The notes under the pieces are model-generated. The model was not told the origin of the DNA. It ran no database searches and saw only the letters and a list, made by a program, of their open reading frames with translations. Source: Firmicutes bacterium UBA3738 (GTDB lineage: Bacteria; Bacillota; Clostridia; Peptostreptococcales; Anaerovoracaceae). Taken from it: 5,386 bases of DNA. A program made the position numbers and the translations under genes. The stretch covers positions 1 through 5,386 of the forward strand of contig DFGY01000115.1 of the NCBI GenBank assembly GCA_002372505.1, in the 5' to 3' direction. Positions 5,324-5,386 of the stretch are shown here, one piece after another (within the stretch, counting starts at the first letter, position 1; each line of letters starts with the position of its first letter).

Positions 5324-5348
5324 TATTTTCCTGCACTTGCTTTGTCAA
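5320..5348 (-). promoter_or_regulatory. Perfect-consensus sigma-A promoter of the tetR operon
   Basis: On the minus strand TTGACA (reverse complement of 5343-5348) and TATAAT (reverse complement of 5320-5325) are separated by exactly 17 nt. Both hexamers and the spacing are the sigma-A/sigma-70 optimum. The -10 box shares four bases with the palindromic operator. Transcription should begin near 5313, giving a leader of about 33 nt. Confidence 0.9.
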
Positions 5349-5386
5349 TGGATTAGCACGCGAAAAGACCGGTCAGCCGTATTACC

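Noticed and set aside
1..5386. CRISPR array, tRNA or rRNA genes
   Set aside because: No regularly spaced direct repeats and no tRNA- or rRNA-like sequence were seen on either strand.

Overview
The window looks like a piece of chromosome from a low-to-mid GC Gram-positive anaerobe of the Clostridia (Bacillota). This rests on AGGAGG-type ribosome binding sites before most genes, consensus sigma-A promoters, and protein families and a repeat type that are familiar from that class. I infer the class only; the sequence has no taxonomic marker such as rRNA.

Left part (1-1402): a minus-strand gene is cut by the left edge, with only its start at 1-31 inside the window. It diverges from a 383-residue MFS efflux-type transporter on the plus strand (251-1402). 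The transporter has a good promoter (117-146) and a leader of about 100 nt. The leader holds a terminator-like hairpin with a U-tract and a possible 25-codon leader ORF that stops two bases before the transporter start, so the gene may be controlled by attenuation.

Middle part (1403-2097): this gene-poor stretch holds debris. A 351-bp MITE-like element (1496-1846), with near-identical inverted termini of the TGAAACCTGGGGACGGTTCC type and no transposase, appears to have inserted into a minus-strand reading frame. Protein-like fragments of an unrecognised gene lie on both sides of it. Next to them is the C-terminal remnant of a class I SAM methyltransferase that carries an in-frame TAA.

Right part (2098-5386): four genes lie head to tail on the minus strand, and transcription runs right to left. 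They are a TetR/AcrR regulator, a protein of the L-2-amino-thiazoline-4-carboxylic acid (ATC) hydrolase family, and two paralogous LCMT/PPM-type SAM-dependent methyltransferases. The promoter in front of tetR is a perfect TTGACA-17-TATAAT. A 34-bp double palindrome, almost certainly the TetR operator, overlaps its -10 box, so the regulator probably represses its own operon. The first methyltransferase (3136-3852) appears to have lost about 32 C-terminal residues to an in-frame TAA, because family-like coding sequence continues after the stop in the same frame. The set suggests an inducible pathway that hydrolyses or methylates a small carboxylated molecule, but neither the substrate nor the inducer can be read from the sequence. 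The MFS gene is convergent and lacks the operator motif, so any functional link to the operon is speculative.
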